A stretch of 64,000 bases of DNA from Epiperipatus broadwayi (GCA_028023455.1 JAQFVV010012397.1:3031501-3095500); one strand, 5' to 3'. Positions 11,455-23,450 are shown, numbered from the stretch's first letter. Program-made: numbers and translations. The notes: generated by a model from the letters alone, not told the origin.

Positions 11455-13035
11455 CCAAAAGTTATTGGAAATATTAGTATTAGTGCTGTAAATTCAAATG
11501 GTTATTGAATTTTTGCACAATATTTAGATTGACTAATGCAAACACTTTATTTAGGAAAAAAAAAAAAAGAGCTATAAATGAACATGGATGCATCCACATT
11601 CAAAACATTGCTATTTAATTAATTACATTATTGTTAAGAATCAGAATACAAGAGTTCACATTTTGTGAACAATTTACAAAGGCAGAGAGAGGGTTAAACA
11701 AATCTTAGATTAGTTAGTTCCAAGATTAAAATTATGGTTGCATTGAAAAATAAATATTCTTTAGTCATATTCACAAGAAAATTGATGGTCATTCTTTAGA
11801 TGTTACAATATTGAATTTCAACAGCTATTAAACACTAAAATTGCTGATTTGAAATTTCATTACTAAAGCAATGGAATTCTTCTAAAGAATAATATAGATA
11901 TAAGTATATTTATTGTTAGGTTTATTAAAAAGAAGAACCATGGCTGTTTTTTGACAATGGTCTTATTATTAGTAATTTGTTTTAAACACAACACCTTGCT
12001 TGGTGGAAAAATAATACATTTAATGTGAAATTTCATAATAAATGTAGAGATCTGAATGCAGAAGTTCAATGACTGACAAAAAAGGCTTACAAATGATTGG
12101 TGGATTAAAACTGCAAAGAAGATACAAACATTTGCTGGTTGCAATGATTCTAGATCTTTTTTTTCTTTGATATACTGAGAGCAAACACGAGAAATGGTAT
12201 TAAATCCAGCAATGGCTTCTTATATGATGACAATGATATTTCGATCATTTTTTGAATAATGGTACAAAAATTGAGATGACTTTTAAAGATATACCTGTTT
12301 TATCTTATTATTTAGATTTGAATAATCCAGCTTAATAAATTCAAAGCAGTTCTTTGTAATTTAAAAAATACATGAAGTTTAAAAGAATGTATATGATATA
12401 TTAGCTTCAAAAACATTGGAATTCTTTAGGAATATATGAACCCATGGAATTGTGCTACCGGATCTTAAGGATGCTTTTCTTATTCCAATTTTTAAAATTA
12501 AAAGTAATAAACAAGACCAGTAATTATTGTGGAATATTATTATTATCCACTACAACTTTCAAAAAATTTGTTGAATACATTGCTTCCAGTCATAAAGAAA
12601 TAGCTATCAGGGCTTCATTATAGGCATGGCTTTTATTATTAATCAAATATAAGGAAAGTATCTGGAACAAATGAGTGATTTATATTCAAATTAATAGAAG
12701 AGGTTTAGACATTGTTTGAATTTATTGTTACATTTTTATTTACCATTGTCAAACTCCACTCACAACTTTGACACTATCCACCTCAGATAATTACAATAAT
12801 GATTATTACTAATCATTTTCTAAACCAGAGATTATCTCTAGCATAAATATAAGCTTTAAACCTCAGTTAAAGATTAATATATCTGTTTGAATTTAGTTGG
12901 TTATCTAACAAAATTTATTCATATTATATAGCTTCTACATGCCAGAATGAAAAGAAGTGTTATTTTAACATGAGAAAAGTCAGGTATTTGAAATGAAAAC
13001 TGGTATTAAACAAGAATGTATACTTGCTCTAACAT
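11455..13035 (+). pseudogene. LINE relic, end of endonuclease and start of reverse transcriptase
   Basis: Successive frames give KVIGNISISAVNSNGY, then WMHPHSKHCYLINYIIVKN (the W-HPRSKHWH-IDYVIVR block of APE-type LINEs), then NTFNVKFHNKCRDLNAEVQ and KKIQTFAGCNDSRSFFSLIY (linker), then DLKDAFLIPIFKIKSNK and NYCGILLLS-like text (RT motif 1, D-RDA-IVPIFKKGDKS). The order matches a single + strand LINE with many stops and shifts. After about 12650 the RT homology fades. The family is of the kind with an APE endonuclease and RT; I cannot name the clade reliably. Confidence 0.65.
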
Positions 13036-13247
13036 TGATTTCTCTTTTTTATGGCAGCGATTAAAATACCATTAAAAACACCCTTTGTCTAATTCATATC
13101 CAAGATCCATTGTAACAACATTCTCCACCAACCACAACATTAACAAGAATGAAAATCAATTAAAATTCTTTACAAAAAAAAAAAAAATAGTCACAATTAC
13201 TGTAGCTGAGAAACAATTAGTTGTTTTTTCCAATTAAACATCTAATT

Positions 13248-13620
13248 TATACGTATTGCCATTCAGTGCAAGCCAGAGTAATCAATGGATGCCAGAGGCA
13301 TAAAATCCCCATCTAGTGCACTCATCCAATATCCCCAGACTAGTTTCTGGCTTATGGCCTTCATCAGTGAGGAGCCTTGGATCTGAGAGCACTGCACCTA
13401 GATCTTAGGATCTAATGTGATTTTCTAGCAACCACCTTTTATCTCTACTTAACTACAAAACTATGAGTCTTAAATTGAAAACATAATATTTTCATTCCAA
13501 GCTCAGTAGTATATATAGTCATATAGATCTGAACTTAGTTCAGTACCTATACATTTTGGTGCTCTTGGTTCTTTAATAACCACAGCCACCACTCTCCTAT
13601 TAGGCAGGATTGGTTTTAAG
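13248..13620 (+). mobile_element. family H, left-arm copy
   Basis: Matches the left hairpin arm of the element at 4461: cagtgcaagccagagtaatc, then tcatccaatatccccagact, then ccttcatcagtgaggagcc, continuing to the loop region (cctattaggcaggat). The right arm is missing; another hairpin follows directly at 13621. The - strand of about 13335-13375 contains the same hammerhead-like core as other copies. Confidence 0.85.
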
Positions 13621-13851
13621 CCAATAAACATCACCTGATCACTATTTCTTATGCTTGCTCATAACTGTTATTAAAACAGGCAAAAATCTCTATACGTATT
13701 GCCACTCAGATGGGGATTTTATGCACAAGCCTTCTGGCATCCATTGATTACTCTGACTTGCACTGAGTGGCAATATGTATAGAGAGTTTTGCCTGTTTTA
13801 ATAACAGTTATGAGCAAGCATAAGAAATGGTGATCATGTGATGTTTATTGG
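13621..13851. mobile_element. family H terminal hairpin, symmetrical to the tail
   Basis: Inverted repeat with left arm 13621-13709 (ccaataaacatcacctgatc ... gccactcag), right arm 13763-13851 (ctgagtggc ... tgatgtttattgg) and a 53-base spacer holding part of the normal arm (cttctggcatccattgatta). Here the tail that is single-sided in other copies is present in inverted form on both ends. Confidence 0.8.
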
Positions 13852-14900
13852 TTTAAACCATAAAATATATACATGAACACTAACCTTTGTTAAAAACATC
13901 TCAATTGTTATGTAACTCATATACATTATAGCAGTACAGAGAAATATAATCGGATAGATTTAGATGCAAGCAAGAAAATAAAAATTATTATTTAAAGGAA
14001 AGAAGTAACAAATAAAATTTTTTTGTTGTTATTAATATGTATATACTAATCATGATTAATGATGTAAATAATTAATCTAGGTCATAATCACAAACCTGCT
14101 AGTTAAAATCATCAAAATCGTATTAAAAAGAACATCCTCATTTTGGTGATTATAAAAATATAAAAACAAATGACCTCAAATTGAGACAAACAAATCTCAT
14201 CAGCTAAACAACCTGTATAGTGTTTGAGCAGAAAAATTGAACTTGCAGTTCAAATAGAGAATTTGGCTGCCATTAAAATGAAACATTATAGGAAATAACC
14301 CATTGGATAATGAGTAAAATTGAATAAAGGACATATGGAGTCAAATCTAACCAACTAAGGGATTCTAAAGTAAAAATCTCCAAAATTAGATTTAAATTAT
14401 CCGACAACTCCAAAGCGTTTTCAACTTTAAGCCAGAGATTAAACTAATTCTAACTCTAGATAACTACTAATAAAGATATTGCTTTTTAATTCACTCAAGG
14501 TCTTTTACTAAATATAGATAAATAGCAACACATACAACCATGCACTACTAATTAAGAAGTAACATCGAGGGGAAAAAGTCATTACCCATGAAGCTGTAAT
14601 TTCCAAAACAAATTAATTTGACCTAGCATTTATCATCTATGCTGCGAAACACCAACTCTTCTATTGAGAAATGAAACGACAAATTTTACATCTCATAGCA
14701 GGTTATATTAAGAGAAGAATTATAATCAACATAACGGATGTTCTCATCTTCTAATACATGAAATGGATCAAGGAGGATAATTATAATCTCTTTTTAGGAC
14801 ATTTTCCTTATGAACTATCAAGTTATTCTTAGATTGACATCATACATTTTTTTAAAAATTATTTTATGTAAATTGCTTCGTTTATCTCTTTTCTTTATTA
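13852..14900. other. unassigned sequence, possibly the 3' part of a decayed LTR element
   Basis: No clear domain. It immediately precedes a polypurine tract and an LTR-like TGTAAG start at 14917, so it could be the decayed coding end of an LTR retrotransposon. No motif supports a gene. Confidence 0.3.
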
Positions 14901-15560
14901 CAGATTGAAGGGGGGATGTAAGTTGTTGATATGTAAGAGAAGAGATAAGCATTATTAGTATTATTGTAAATTGAAATAAAATGTGGATTCAGACATGAAT
15001 TTGCTTGCGAATAGGTCTGATTATCATCAGGAGAGAGGTAAAATTTTACCCTATTAAATATTGTGACAACACTTGTACAGTGATACCATTAGTTGTGTTT
15101 TTGTTTATTATTGCTAATTGTTTAATTATTTGTTTTCAGTGTACCTAATTACTTGTAGTGCGAATGGTCTTGATCTCATGTTATCACCATATGATTGGTA
15201 TGAACTAACCAATCAAATTATTGGAGATAATAATAAATTATCTTGATAAAATAAATTAGCAAGCAAGTGTAACTGAAATAATCACAAGTTATAAAATAAT
15301 TTTCTTTTGTGTTAATATTGTATCGAATGATTATTCTTTGTAGGGAACAAAGGATTGGTCAATAATTATAAATAATAATAATCAAAGAATATTTGTCAAC
15401 ATTTAAGTAAATTATTTATTTTTGTTATAACTTAGTTACCAAATCCATATTAATTGTAAATAAATTTGTGAAATACATAATTTTGAATTAAAGACTATTG
15501 TTTATATTTTTCTATATTCAGTTCTCAATTTGTCATATATTCTCACACACTTATATTGAG
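14901..15560 (+). mobile_element. possible LTR preceded by a polypurine tract
   Basis: attgaaggggggaTGTAAG at about 14904-14922 has the form of a polypurine tract followed by the TG start of a 3' LTR. The following 600 bases are A+T-rich with AATAAA-like signals. No second LTR copy, clear CA end or TSD was found in the window. Confidence 0.25.
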
Positions 15561-15808
15561 TTCGAAATCTGGGAATAACAGAAACTAAAGAGGAAAGAAA
15601 GAGATGAGTATATGGAGATATTTTGACTCATATTTGGGTATTAATACCTCATCTCCCAGGAATGAGATCGAAGTGGGCATGGATATATATATTTAGAAAC
15701 TCTAGATGGACTCTTACCCACATTGATGTCTTAGCTAGTCTACTGTTATGTAAGGTCAAGACCCGTTCCATTACAATATATATTCATAATATTTCCAGAA
15801 GCTTCTGT

Positions 15809-15952
15809 GTAATAAAAATATAATAGGTAAATAGCTGACATTTCAGTACAATAACAAGTACTTTTCTCAGAGCTTCTTCTTTTGAAGCTCTGAGAAAAAT
15901 ACTTGTTATTGTACTGAAACGATAACTATTTAGCTGTTATATTTTCATTACA
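15809..15952. mobile_element. short hairpin (foldback/MITE-like) element
   Basis: Arms of about 66 bases, from gtaataaaaatataatagg to tttctcagagcttc and its reverse complement ending at 15952, separated by a loop of about 6 bases (ttcttt). The inner 37 or so base pairs are nearly perfect. No coding sequence. Confidence 0.85.
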
Positions 15953-17950
15953 TGGAATCTTGCAGAAATAATACAATGAATTTATTTATCCATGAGAATA
16001 TTAGAGTTAATATATATACATATATGTTATGTTATAATTGACTATTTATTAGTCTGCATTCAGAATAGATTATATTTACCTGTTTAAGGAGGTTTATTTA
16101 AACTTCTTTGTATCAATAATTGCACATTTTATCCTTATAAACATATTGGACTATATATAAAGGTGGCATTCCACCATTATTGTTAAGAGGAAGTTGCCTT
16201 GACAACAGGTTGATTGTTGTTGATATCGGGATTGTCTATGTGTTAACTGATTATAATGATTATATATAGAGATAATTTTTTACTTTTTATACTGGTTAGT
16301 TGATGAGTTACTTTGGATTGTTGTCTGAAAATTTTTTCTAACTTCACTTTAGATTTGAATCTCTGATTGTGACCATGTCTGGATAATGCATTAAGCTATG
16401 TTATGAGATCCTTTTAAAAAATATGTATACTTTATATTATAATGAAGGTTTTCAATGTGAAAAGATAAAATTAAAACAGTGTTAGGAGAATACTCATTTA
16501 AATGTTTTTAATACAGGAAGAATTTCTCATGGTTAAACAAAATAGATTTAGTTATTGCAAGTCTTAAAAGACCAATAGATTCAAAGACAAAAAATTCTCT
16601 ACAGAAGGTTGTTTGTAACATTTTGATGAAGTTTCATTACTTTTTTTCGGGATTAATGTGTTCTTGAGAGTTGTGATGATTTTTTTAAATAGTAGCGAGA
16701 ATGTATATGTTTTATAGTCTTTTCCTGTGCATGCTTTACAATCTTTTCATTCATTGTTTTTCATTATCGTAGACAGAAGATTGAAAACAAACTTGTAAAA
16801 ACTCTTTAACTGATTCTTCATTTTCTAATTTAAGAAAAATTATTGCTAATTACCTGGAGAAGAAACTGAACAAGGGATATATTGTATTTCTTCACTTTTG
16901 TTAAACTATTTTATATGTTTGGAATTTCTTCAGATTCTTATAATAAATATTTTTTTAAAAAAAATTCTGCTAATGTTTTAGTATTGTTAAAATTTTTTTA
17001 AAAATGAGATTTTTAATATCCTGAAAGAATCTGTACAAGTTCTAAAAAGATTTAAATTGAATTTGAACAAAAATGAAGAATCGTTGTACTCCTGTGTTAT
17101 AGGGACGTCTCTATTCAGTCTTTTCTGCCATTTACTGTTATTTTTTTAAAAGCATATTAGCTCTGATGAAAATGCATGAGATTGTGGAAAAGTTCATTGC
17201 CCACTTCTGCACTCAAAGTCATAATTTTTTTCACAAGAAATGCTGCTATATACTGTGTATTATATATATAAATATTTTTAGCGTAGATAGTTTGAATTAG
17301 AACTCCCAAAGATAAATTAATATTTATCAAATCATTAATTTAGAAATTGATTTCTAATTAGCAATATTAAATTTAATGATATTCTTTTTCACCATCATTA
17401 TACAACTTAGCTAAATTTAGGTTTGTAATACATCTAGAAATAGAGTCTTTCAAAAATTGTTATTTTTAAAAAGATAATTAGGTAATAAGCTACTTCTCTT
17501 GAAAAATTACTAATCTCGAAAAATTACTAATAGATGAATCATTAGATAAAAAAAAGATTTAGTATAAAATAAATGTTCTGTTTGTATTGAATTTGTCCTC
17601 ATTATCAAATGTTTTGGATAGAAATTAATTTCTGCTAGACTTATTATTTTCATTGATTTTGGGAGAAGAAATTGAGGCATTTATAACTGCAGGCATTTGT
17701 ACCCAGTTTTTTATTATACAATATTTTCATTATAGATTACATTAAAATGTAGTTTTATTCTAAGCCCACTGCAAATTATAGCCATTTACACAAGAAACAA
17801 TATGGAATCAAAATTATCGATTAATCAAATGGTGCTTTATTTACGTACAGGCCCAGAGAGTAGGCACATAGTCAATTATCCATTCTGTTCTATTTATTTC
17901 CTAAATCTTTAATTCCATTTATTATCCCCATATTTTATATCCAGTAAGTT
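15953..17950. other. A+T-rich non-genic stretch
   Basis: No recognisable domain, repeat pair or RNA gene was seen. Confidence 0.5.
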
Positions 17951-19060
17951 CAATTATTTATTTTCTTGTTTCCATTCACCATTTTTTTCAAGACATCTTT
18001 TATTAAAATTCTTCTTCTTAGTATATGTTCAATTCAATTTGTCTTTCTATCTCTAATTTTCTCAGTCAGTCTTCTCATTTACTCTTTTGTCATTTTATTT
18101 ATCCAACTAATTTTCTCTCTTTTTTTTTTTTTGCATCCATATCTCAAAGGCATTCAATCTATTCCTAATTTTTTTATTCATTGTTCATGTTTCACAACCA
18201 CACAATTAACTTAATCTTTTGCTTAATTCTCTCTTCAAGGGTTCTCAAAATATTTTCTCTTTTAATAAATGCTTTTTTTGTCCATGATATCTGTTTTTTA
18301 ACTTCATTTTTGCTTCTTCCATTCTCACTCAATCACCTACCCAAGTATCTAAATTCATTCATCTGTTGAATTATATTATCTTCAATATCAACTTTAATTC
18401 CTTTTTGTATTCCTTCCTATCCGTAAACACTTGGTTTTCTCAACATTCATTTTCATTCCATTTTTCATATATCCTTTCTTCGATTTATTCAATATATTCT
18501 GGAGATTCTTTTCACGCTCAGTTATAAGAGCAATATCATCTGTAAATCTAATATATTTTATTATTCTAATTGCAATATTAGCTACTCCAGAATCTAAATA
18601 TTTCTCTCAAATGTCTTCTAAATAAATATTAAAAAGCATTAAGTGATATGCAACATTCTTATTTCTCTTTCTATACTTCTTTAGTCTCATTATTTTCCAA
18701 TCTGATTCTTATTCCTTGTCTAATATACATATTCCAAAACAATCTTTCCAAAATATTCCTTTATATTTCAAGATGGTAATAAGTTTATTCAGATTATTCT
18801 ATCAAATGCTCTTTCCAAATTCAGACTCCAAATTAATCTTCTCTTTTCCAAAATATTCCTTTATTTTTCAAACTGATTATAACTTTATTCCCGATACTTC
18901 ATCAAATGTTCTTTTCACATTCATAAAACATATACCAATTTATTTTTTTAATATCTCTCTCTGCAATAATTTTAACAACACTAGTAGCAAGCTTTTCTTG
19001 TACTTTATGAAAATCAAACTTTTCCAATATAATTTTCTACCTTCCCATAAATTTTAAGTT
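17950..19060 (-). pseudogene. LINE reverse transcriptase relic on the - strand
   Basis: Read on the - strand, bases 18600-18390 give RFTDDIALITEREKNLQNIL, then GMKMNVEKTKCLR. This is the RT catalytic FADD box (here FTDD) followed by the LKMNVEKTK block. Bases 18390-18300 give MNEFRYLGR and LSENGRSKNEVKKQIS (the EFKYLG-DG block). Bases about 18010-17960 give HILRRRILIKDVLKKMVNG, as in the C-terminal LINE region. The N-terminal side (about 19020-18700) contains a KAFD-like word. Stops and shifts break every block. The long frames on the + strand here are complements of this relic and are not genes. Confidence 0.7.
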
Positions 19061-19857
19061 AAAATTCTCAATATTTTCAAAGTATGAGATAATGAACTTA
19101 TTGTCCTATACTCTATACATCTATCATCTTTTTTTTTTTTTTTTTTAGCAATTGGAATCATCTTTAAACCAAACTCCATTATTATATATTAGATTGCACA
19201 GTCCAACAATTTTTTTCATAGTAGTCTTTTTTTTTTTATAAATAAATTATAAAAGCATAAACTGGCAGGCTAATGAAAATTACAGAATACTTAAATTATT
19301 AAAAGCATTAAAAATATTTAAAAGCAAAAATCTTTTTGTAATAAAATTGAAATGGTGCAACTTCCTATCATAATGCTGGAGACATCATTACTAATTTAAT
19401 GTAAGCTTTCTAAGTCTAAATTTAATTGTAAATTTGAAATACTTAAAATAAAAAGTAGAAATTAAAATTGAACTTTTTATAAAAAATCTTATATAAACAA
19501 AAGGATTATAAACAATCTTAGTTAATGTAAACAAATCAAAATATGAGTTCCAATCGTAGTGTTGGAAATATTTTAATTTGGTGACTACTAATTTTTTGTA
19601 ATACTATTTTATATGTAAATTTGAAAAATATAAATAATCTTCTCAAATAGAAACTAATCAAATTTTTAAAAGAATAAAGTCTACTGAATATATATCTTTG
19701 CTAAAAATGTAAACAAACAGGTATGTGAACTTAATTGATAACTAGGCTTTACAATGGATGATAAATTGTACCAGCCATCAAAGTATTCTTTGTACACTAA
19801 TAGCCATTCCATTTATTGTAAAAAGAATTGCTTGGGTTCAAAATAACATCAGTTTAC
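19061..19857. other. A+T-rich non-genic stretch
   Basis: Nothing recognisable. It ends at the TSD of the composite element. Confidence 0.5.
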
Positions 19858-19869
19858 TTCATTAGAAGA
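19858..19869 (+). repeat. left target-site duplication of the composite family-H/LINE element
   Basis: ttcattagaaga, repeated exactly at 26055-26066. Confidence 0.85.
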
Positions 19870-19875
19870 CACAGA

Positions 19876-20279
19876 GGCAAAATTCTCCATACAGTAGCAC
19901 CACTCACTGCAAGCCAGAGTAATCAGTGGATGCAGGAAGGTTTGTGCATAAAATCCCTATCTAGTGCCTACTCATCCAATATTGTCAGATTAGTTTCTAG
20001 CTTGTGGTGAGTTCAATCTATATAATTATACAAGCTAATGATTTTGAATTGAAAACATTATTGTGTTTTCATTTTGAATTCAAAGTTTTATAGTTAGCTA
20101 ATAAGGTAAAAGGTGGCTGCTGGAGGCTTGCATTAGGTCCTAAGATCTAGGTGCAGTGCACTCACATCCAAGGTTCTCACTAATGAAAGCCGCAAGCTAG
20201 AAACTAATTTGGGGATATTGGATGGTTGGCACTAGATAGGGATTTTATGCACAAACCTTCCTTACATCCATTGATTAAT
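19876..20279 (+). repeat. family H hairpin module of the composite LINE
   Basis: The left outer arm is 19876-20007 (ggcaaaattctccatacagt ... gtttctagcttgtgg). The inner left arm and loop are deleted, and the right arm follows at 20008-20279 (gagttcaatc ... acatccattgatta). The hammerhead-like core at about 20180 is damaged (ctaatgaa). Confidence 0.8.
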
Positions 20280-20283
20280 GGGA

Positions 20284-21103
20284 TGGTCAAGTTTTCATAT
20301 GAGAGATGCAAAAAAGTAAAATGAAAATGTTTGGTAGATTGCAGTTTATGGATAAAAGAATAGCCAAAATAGTATTTATCTGGGTTACAAATAAAGGGCA
20401 GGCAACAAGATGGGTGAGAAAGGTAATGTGGTATGCAAAAGATTTGGATAAAGAATTTATATCAGTATATTTGTACAAAAGATGGGATGATTGTGTTAGG
20501 AGGATTGTTGAGTGTTATAGTGGTAAGGAATCGGATAAAAGAATAGATTTATTAATAAAGAATAGGGAGTTAGAGAAATAGAGAAGTAGTATGGAGAGTA
20601 AAAAGAGTTTAAATATATATAGAAATAAACATAACATTAGGTGCGAGTTAATATATGATAATAGTAAGGAAAGTAGCTTATTGTTTAAGGCTCGAACGGG
20701 ATCTTTAGCAACAAAAGAATATACATGTAAATTGAAAAATATGGGGTGATTTAGTCTGAAAATTATATAAGGAAGGAATAGAAAATATCCAGCATCTGTT
20801 AATTGAATGTAAATGCTTGAAAACAGAAAGGGTACATATAATGAAGTTATGGGAAAAAAATATGAAAAAAGTGATTATACAGAAAGTGGATTATTGTTTT
20901 TCATGCTGGGTTTGGGAAAAGATAAGGGGGATTTAGATACAAAGGCCATAGAGTTGACAAAGATTATGTTGTGGAAATGGGATGGAGCAAAATATGGGAA
21001 AACTTAGACTGGGGAATGGAAAATAAAGTGGGTGACAGGTGTCTCTGGGCATAATTGCTGAGAGAGTCTTGACTTTGTTTAAGGAGAAGCTACAGTACAT
21101 CAC
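20284..21103 (+). pseudogene. LINE ORF2 C-terminal fragment and 3' UTR, first unit
   Basis: Encodes the region downstream of the RT core: KSKMKMFGRLQFMDKRIAKI, then GQATRWVRKVMWYAKDLDKE, then YLYKRWDDCVRRIVECYSGK, then (after a stop) LNIYRNKHNIRCELIYDNSK and ESSLLFKARTGSLATKEYTC, ending KDKGDLDTKAIELTKIMLWK. It corresponds to 25194-25892 of the second unit, with stops and shifts of its own. A 3' UTR with tttaaggagaagctacagta follows and passes straight into the tandem junction repeat rather than the normal tail. Confidence 0.8.
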
Positions 21104-21605
21104 ATCACAATGTGTATATAATCGGCAGAAAGGAATTAGGCGGTCACTGGTAGTGTGTATAGTGTGTGCTGAGGTGTATCACTTGAAATGTTTGAATAAG
21201 AATAGGAAGGATGTAACAGGTTTCTGGTTTCTCTGGGCATAATGGCTGAGAGAGTCTTGACTTTGTTTAAGGAGAAGTTACAGTACATCACATCACAATG
21301 TGTATATAATCGGCAGAAAGGAATTAGGCGGGCACTGGTAGAGTGTATAGTGTGTGCTGAGGTGTATCACTTGAAATGTTTGAATAAGAATAGGAAGGAT
21401 GTAACAGGTTTCTGGTTTCTCTGGGCATAATTGCTGAGAGAGTCTTGACTTCGTTTAAGGAGAAGCTACAGTACATCACATCACAATGTGTATATAATCG
21501 GCAGAAAGGAATTAGGCAGGCACTGGTAGAGTGTACAGTGTGTGTTGAGGTGTATCACTTGAAATGTTTGAATAAGAATAGGAAGGATGTAACAAGTTTC
21601 TGGTT
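21042..21605 (+). repeat. 188-base tandem repeat, three copies, joining LINE 3' UTR to ORF1 start
   Basis: Units begin at tctctgggcataat at 21042, 21230 and 21418, exactly 188 bases apart and nearly identical. Each holds the LINE 3' UTR end (gtttaaggagaagctacagt, catcacatcac) fused to the first part of the PHD-finger ORF (aatgtgtatataatcggcag ... acaggtttctggtt). Units 1 and 2 run into the next UTR piece at GFWFLWA; unit 3 continues into the complete ORF1. Confidence 0.9.
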
Positions 21606-21894
21606 ATGTAGTCAGTGTGTAAATGTGATAAAAGAGGTGAGAAAATGGGTTCTTAGTGTAGGTAGTCTAGAGAGAAAGTCAGGGGAGAGGGAGCAAAATG
21701 TAGTTAAGGAAGATAGGACAGAGGATGGTTTTAATGGAGTATCAGAAGATATGGGTGGAGAAAGTAGTAATGCAATGGAGATGGCTAGACAGAGAATAAG
21801 TAAGATAGAAGAAGTGAAGGATGTAGAAGTAAATTTAAAATTGTTAGAGACGAACTGTGAGCAGATAAAGGAATTATTGAGTAGAAATGGATAA
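21445..21894 (+). CDS. LINE ORF1 N-terminal part: PHD-type zinc finger protein
   Basis: An open frame of 149 codons. Residues 10-60 form a PHD-like finger: CVYNRQKGIRQALVECTVCV then EVYHLKC then LCSQC. This gives the C...CxxC...HxxC...CxxC spacing of the fingers in ORF1 proteins of CR1-like retrotransposons, where the finger is thought to bind nucleic acid or protein. The rest (about 60-149) is charged and probably helical (EMARQRISKIEEVKDVEVNL). The first residues come from the fused 3' UTR/junction repeat, so the start codon is not the ancestral one. The frame stops at 21894, just before the esterase domain, which then lies in other frames. In the intact element the two would form one protein. 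Confidence 0.7.
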   Translation: MTSFKEKLQYITSQCVYNRQKGIRQALVECTVCVEVYHLKCLNKNRKDVTSFWLCSQCVNVIKEVRKWVLSVGSLERKSGEREQNVVKEDRTEDGFNGVSEDMGGESSNAMEMARQRISKIEEVKDVEVNLKLLETNCEQIKELLSRNG

Positions 21895-21935
21895 GGAGGT
21901 CCAGAAGGTGGTATACAGATGGAGTAGAGAAAGTA

Positions 21936-22432
21936 GACTATGAGGCAGTATTGATAGGAGATTCATTAATCAGAGAATGTGGGGATATAATTGCAAGGAA
22001 AAATAGAAGCAGGTATATAAGAGTATGTTTGCCTTGAACTAGAATTAGGGATGTGACTAGATAAAATAAGAAAGCAAGGTAGTAGAGATATATATGTTTT
22101 GGTAGGGACTAATAATTTGTGAGAGCCATAAGAGAGAGCAATAGATGAGTACAATAGAATTGAGTAGGAATTTGAGTACAATTAAAGGAAGAGTAGAGGT
22201 AGTTGGAGTATTACCAAGATTTGACAAGGGGCATTTGTTAGATAGGGCATGTTCTATAAATGAGAGATTGAAAAAATTGTGAGAGAGAAATAATGTTATG
22301 TTTGTAGATGTATGGGATTGATTTATTGGAAAGAGGGAGTTATATAGTAAAGATGGATTGCACTTAGGAAAACAAGGAAGTGAAGTTTTAGGGAGTCTGA
22401 TATTTAAAGAATATAATTCGGGAAACTTTTAG
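21936..22432 (+). pseudogene. LINE ORF1 esterase domain (SGNH/GDSL type), frameshifted
   Basis: Downstream of the PHD finger, split frames give YEAVLIGDSLIRECGDIIAR (block I, GDS with the serine nucleophile), then RYIRVCLP and TRIRDVTR (block II), then RDIYVLVGTNNL (block III, GTN), and finally YSKDGLHLGKQGSEVLGSLI (block V, DxLH with the catalytic Asp and His). All four hallmark blocks of an SGNH hydrolase are present and in order. ORF1 esterases are known from CR1-like LINEs; their role in transposition is unclear. Several stops and at least two shifts make this copy dead. A run of 12 G follows the stop (22432-22443). Confidence 0.75.
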
Positions 22433-22500
22433 GGGGGGGGGGGCTTTTAAATTGTAATATCAAAAAGAAGAATGGATGGGATATATGAAATAAGCAAAAG

Positions 22501-23450
22501 ATGATTGATTTAGATATAAATGTAGATGTGGGGAGGAAATGGATCTGTAAGATTAATAGTAAGAAAGTTTTTTATAAACATAATGGAGAAGAAAGAATTT
22601 ATAAAAGAGTAGTTAGGAAAGAAGAAATTGTTAAAATTTGGTTTTTGAATATGCAAGGTGGTAAGAGACCAGAAAAGTGGCTGGAATTAAACAAAGCAAT
22701 TGAAAATGAAGAGCTCGAAGTATTAGCAGTAGTGGAAACACATCTAAGAGAAGAACCTATTTTGGAAGATGTGGTATGGCAGGGTATAAATAGAAAAGAA
22801 AAAAGGACTGGTGGGATAGATGTTATATCGAAAAAATATTTAAATATTGTTAAATGTCGAGCATTTGTGGTTTGAAATAAAGTTGGGTAGACAAGAATGG
22901 ATGGTGGCTGTAGTGTATATAACCCCTGGAGATAGTCAAACTGTAATAGAGTGGAACAGTAGTATATATGAATGCCTAGTTAAGAATATACAGAGTTTTA
23001 AAGAAAAGGGGTAGAGAATAATGGTTATAGGTGATATGAATGGACGTATTGAAGAAATTGATGATGTAGATAATAAGAATGGTCAGTTTTTGAAGGAATT
23101 TTGTCAGAGTAAATTTGAGCATTGGGAATTTATCAAATATTTATGAGGGACAATACACATGGTCTAGGAATAATATATTTCACACAATAGATTATATATT
23201 GGTAGAGAAAGAGGGAATGAATAAAATACGGAAAATTAAGGTGTTTGATAATGAAGAGAGAGTATGTAATAGTGATCATAACTTTATTGTAATAGAAATG
23301 GTTAGTAATGTGATGGAGGATAGAAATAAAGGTAGAAACAATAGTGAAAGATGTAGATGGAGAGTGAATGATAAGAATAAGTTGTTAAAGAAGCCATGGG
23401 ATAGTTGGTTGGGGATGAGTATAAGGACTGGTGTGGTGAAATAGAAAAAG
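22501..23450 (+). pseudogene. LINE ORF2 endonuclease domain (APE type)
   Basis: Starts MIDLDINVDVGRKW. VKIWFLNMQGGKR is the N-terminal strand with the metal-site Asn, and AVVETHLREEP carries the catalytic Glu of the SETHL motif. After a shift, MVIGDMNGRIEE is the GDFNxR motif. YTWSRNNIFHTIDYILVEKE is the TW-R-IDYI block and CNSDHNFIVIEM the terminal SDH motif. This is a complete APE-like nicking endonuclease used for target-primed reverse transcription, and it fits the TSDs around the element. The frame is broken near 22875 and again near 23115, so this copy is not functional. Confidence 0.8.

Noticed and set aside
14901-15560. Firm call of a complete LTR retrotransposon
   Set aside because: Only a polypurine tract and TG start are visible; no second LTR, TSD or coding domain supports it.
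18181-19057. Several + strand frames rich in Phe, Ser and Ile
   Set aside because: They are the complement of a LINE RT relic on the - strand, where the FTDD box and YLG block are visible.
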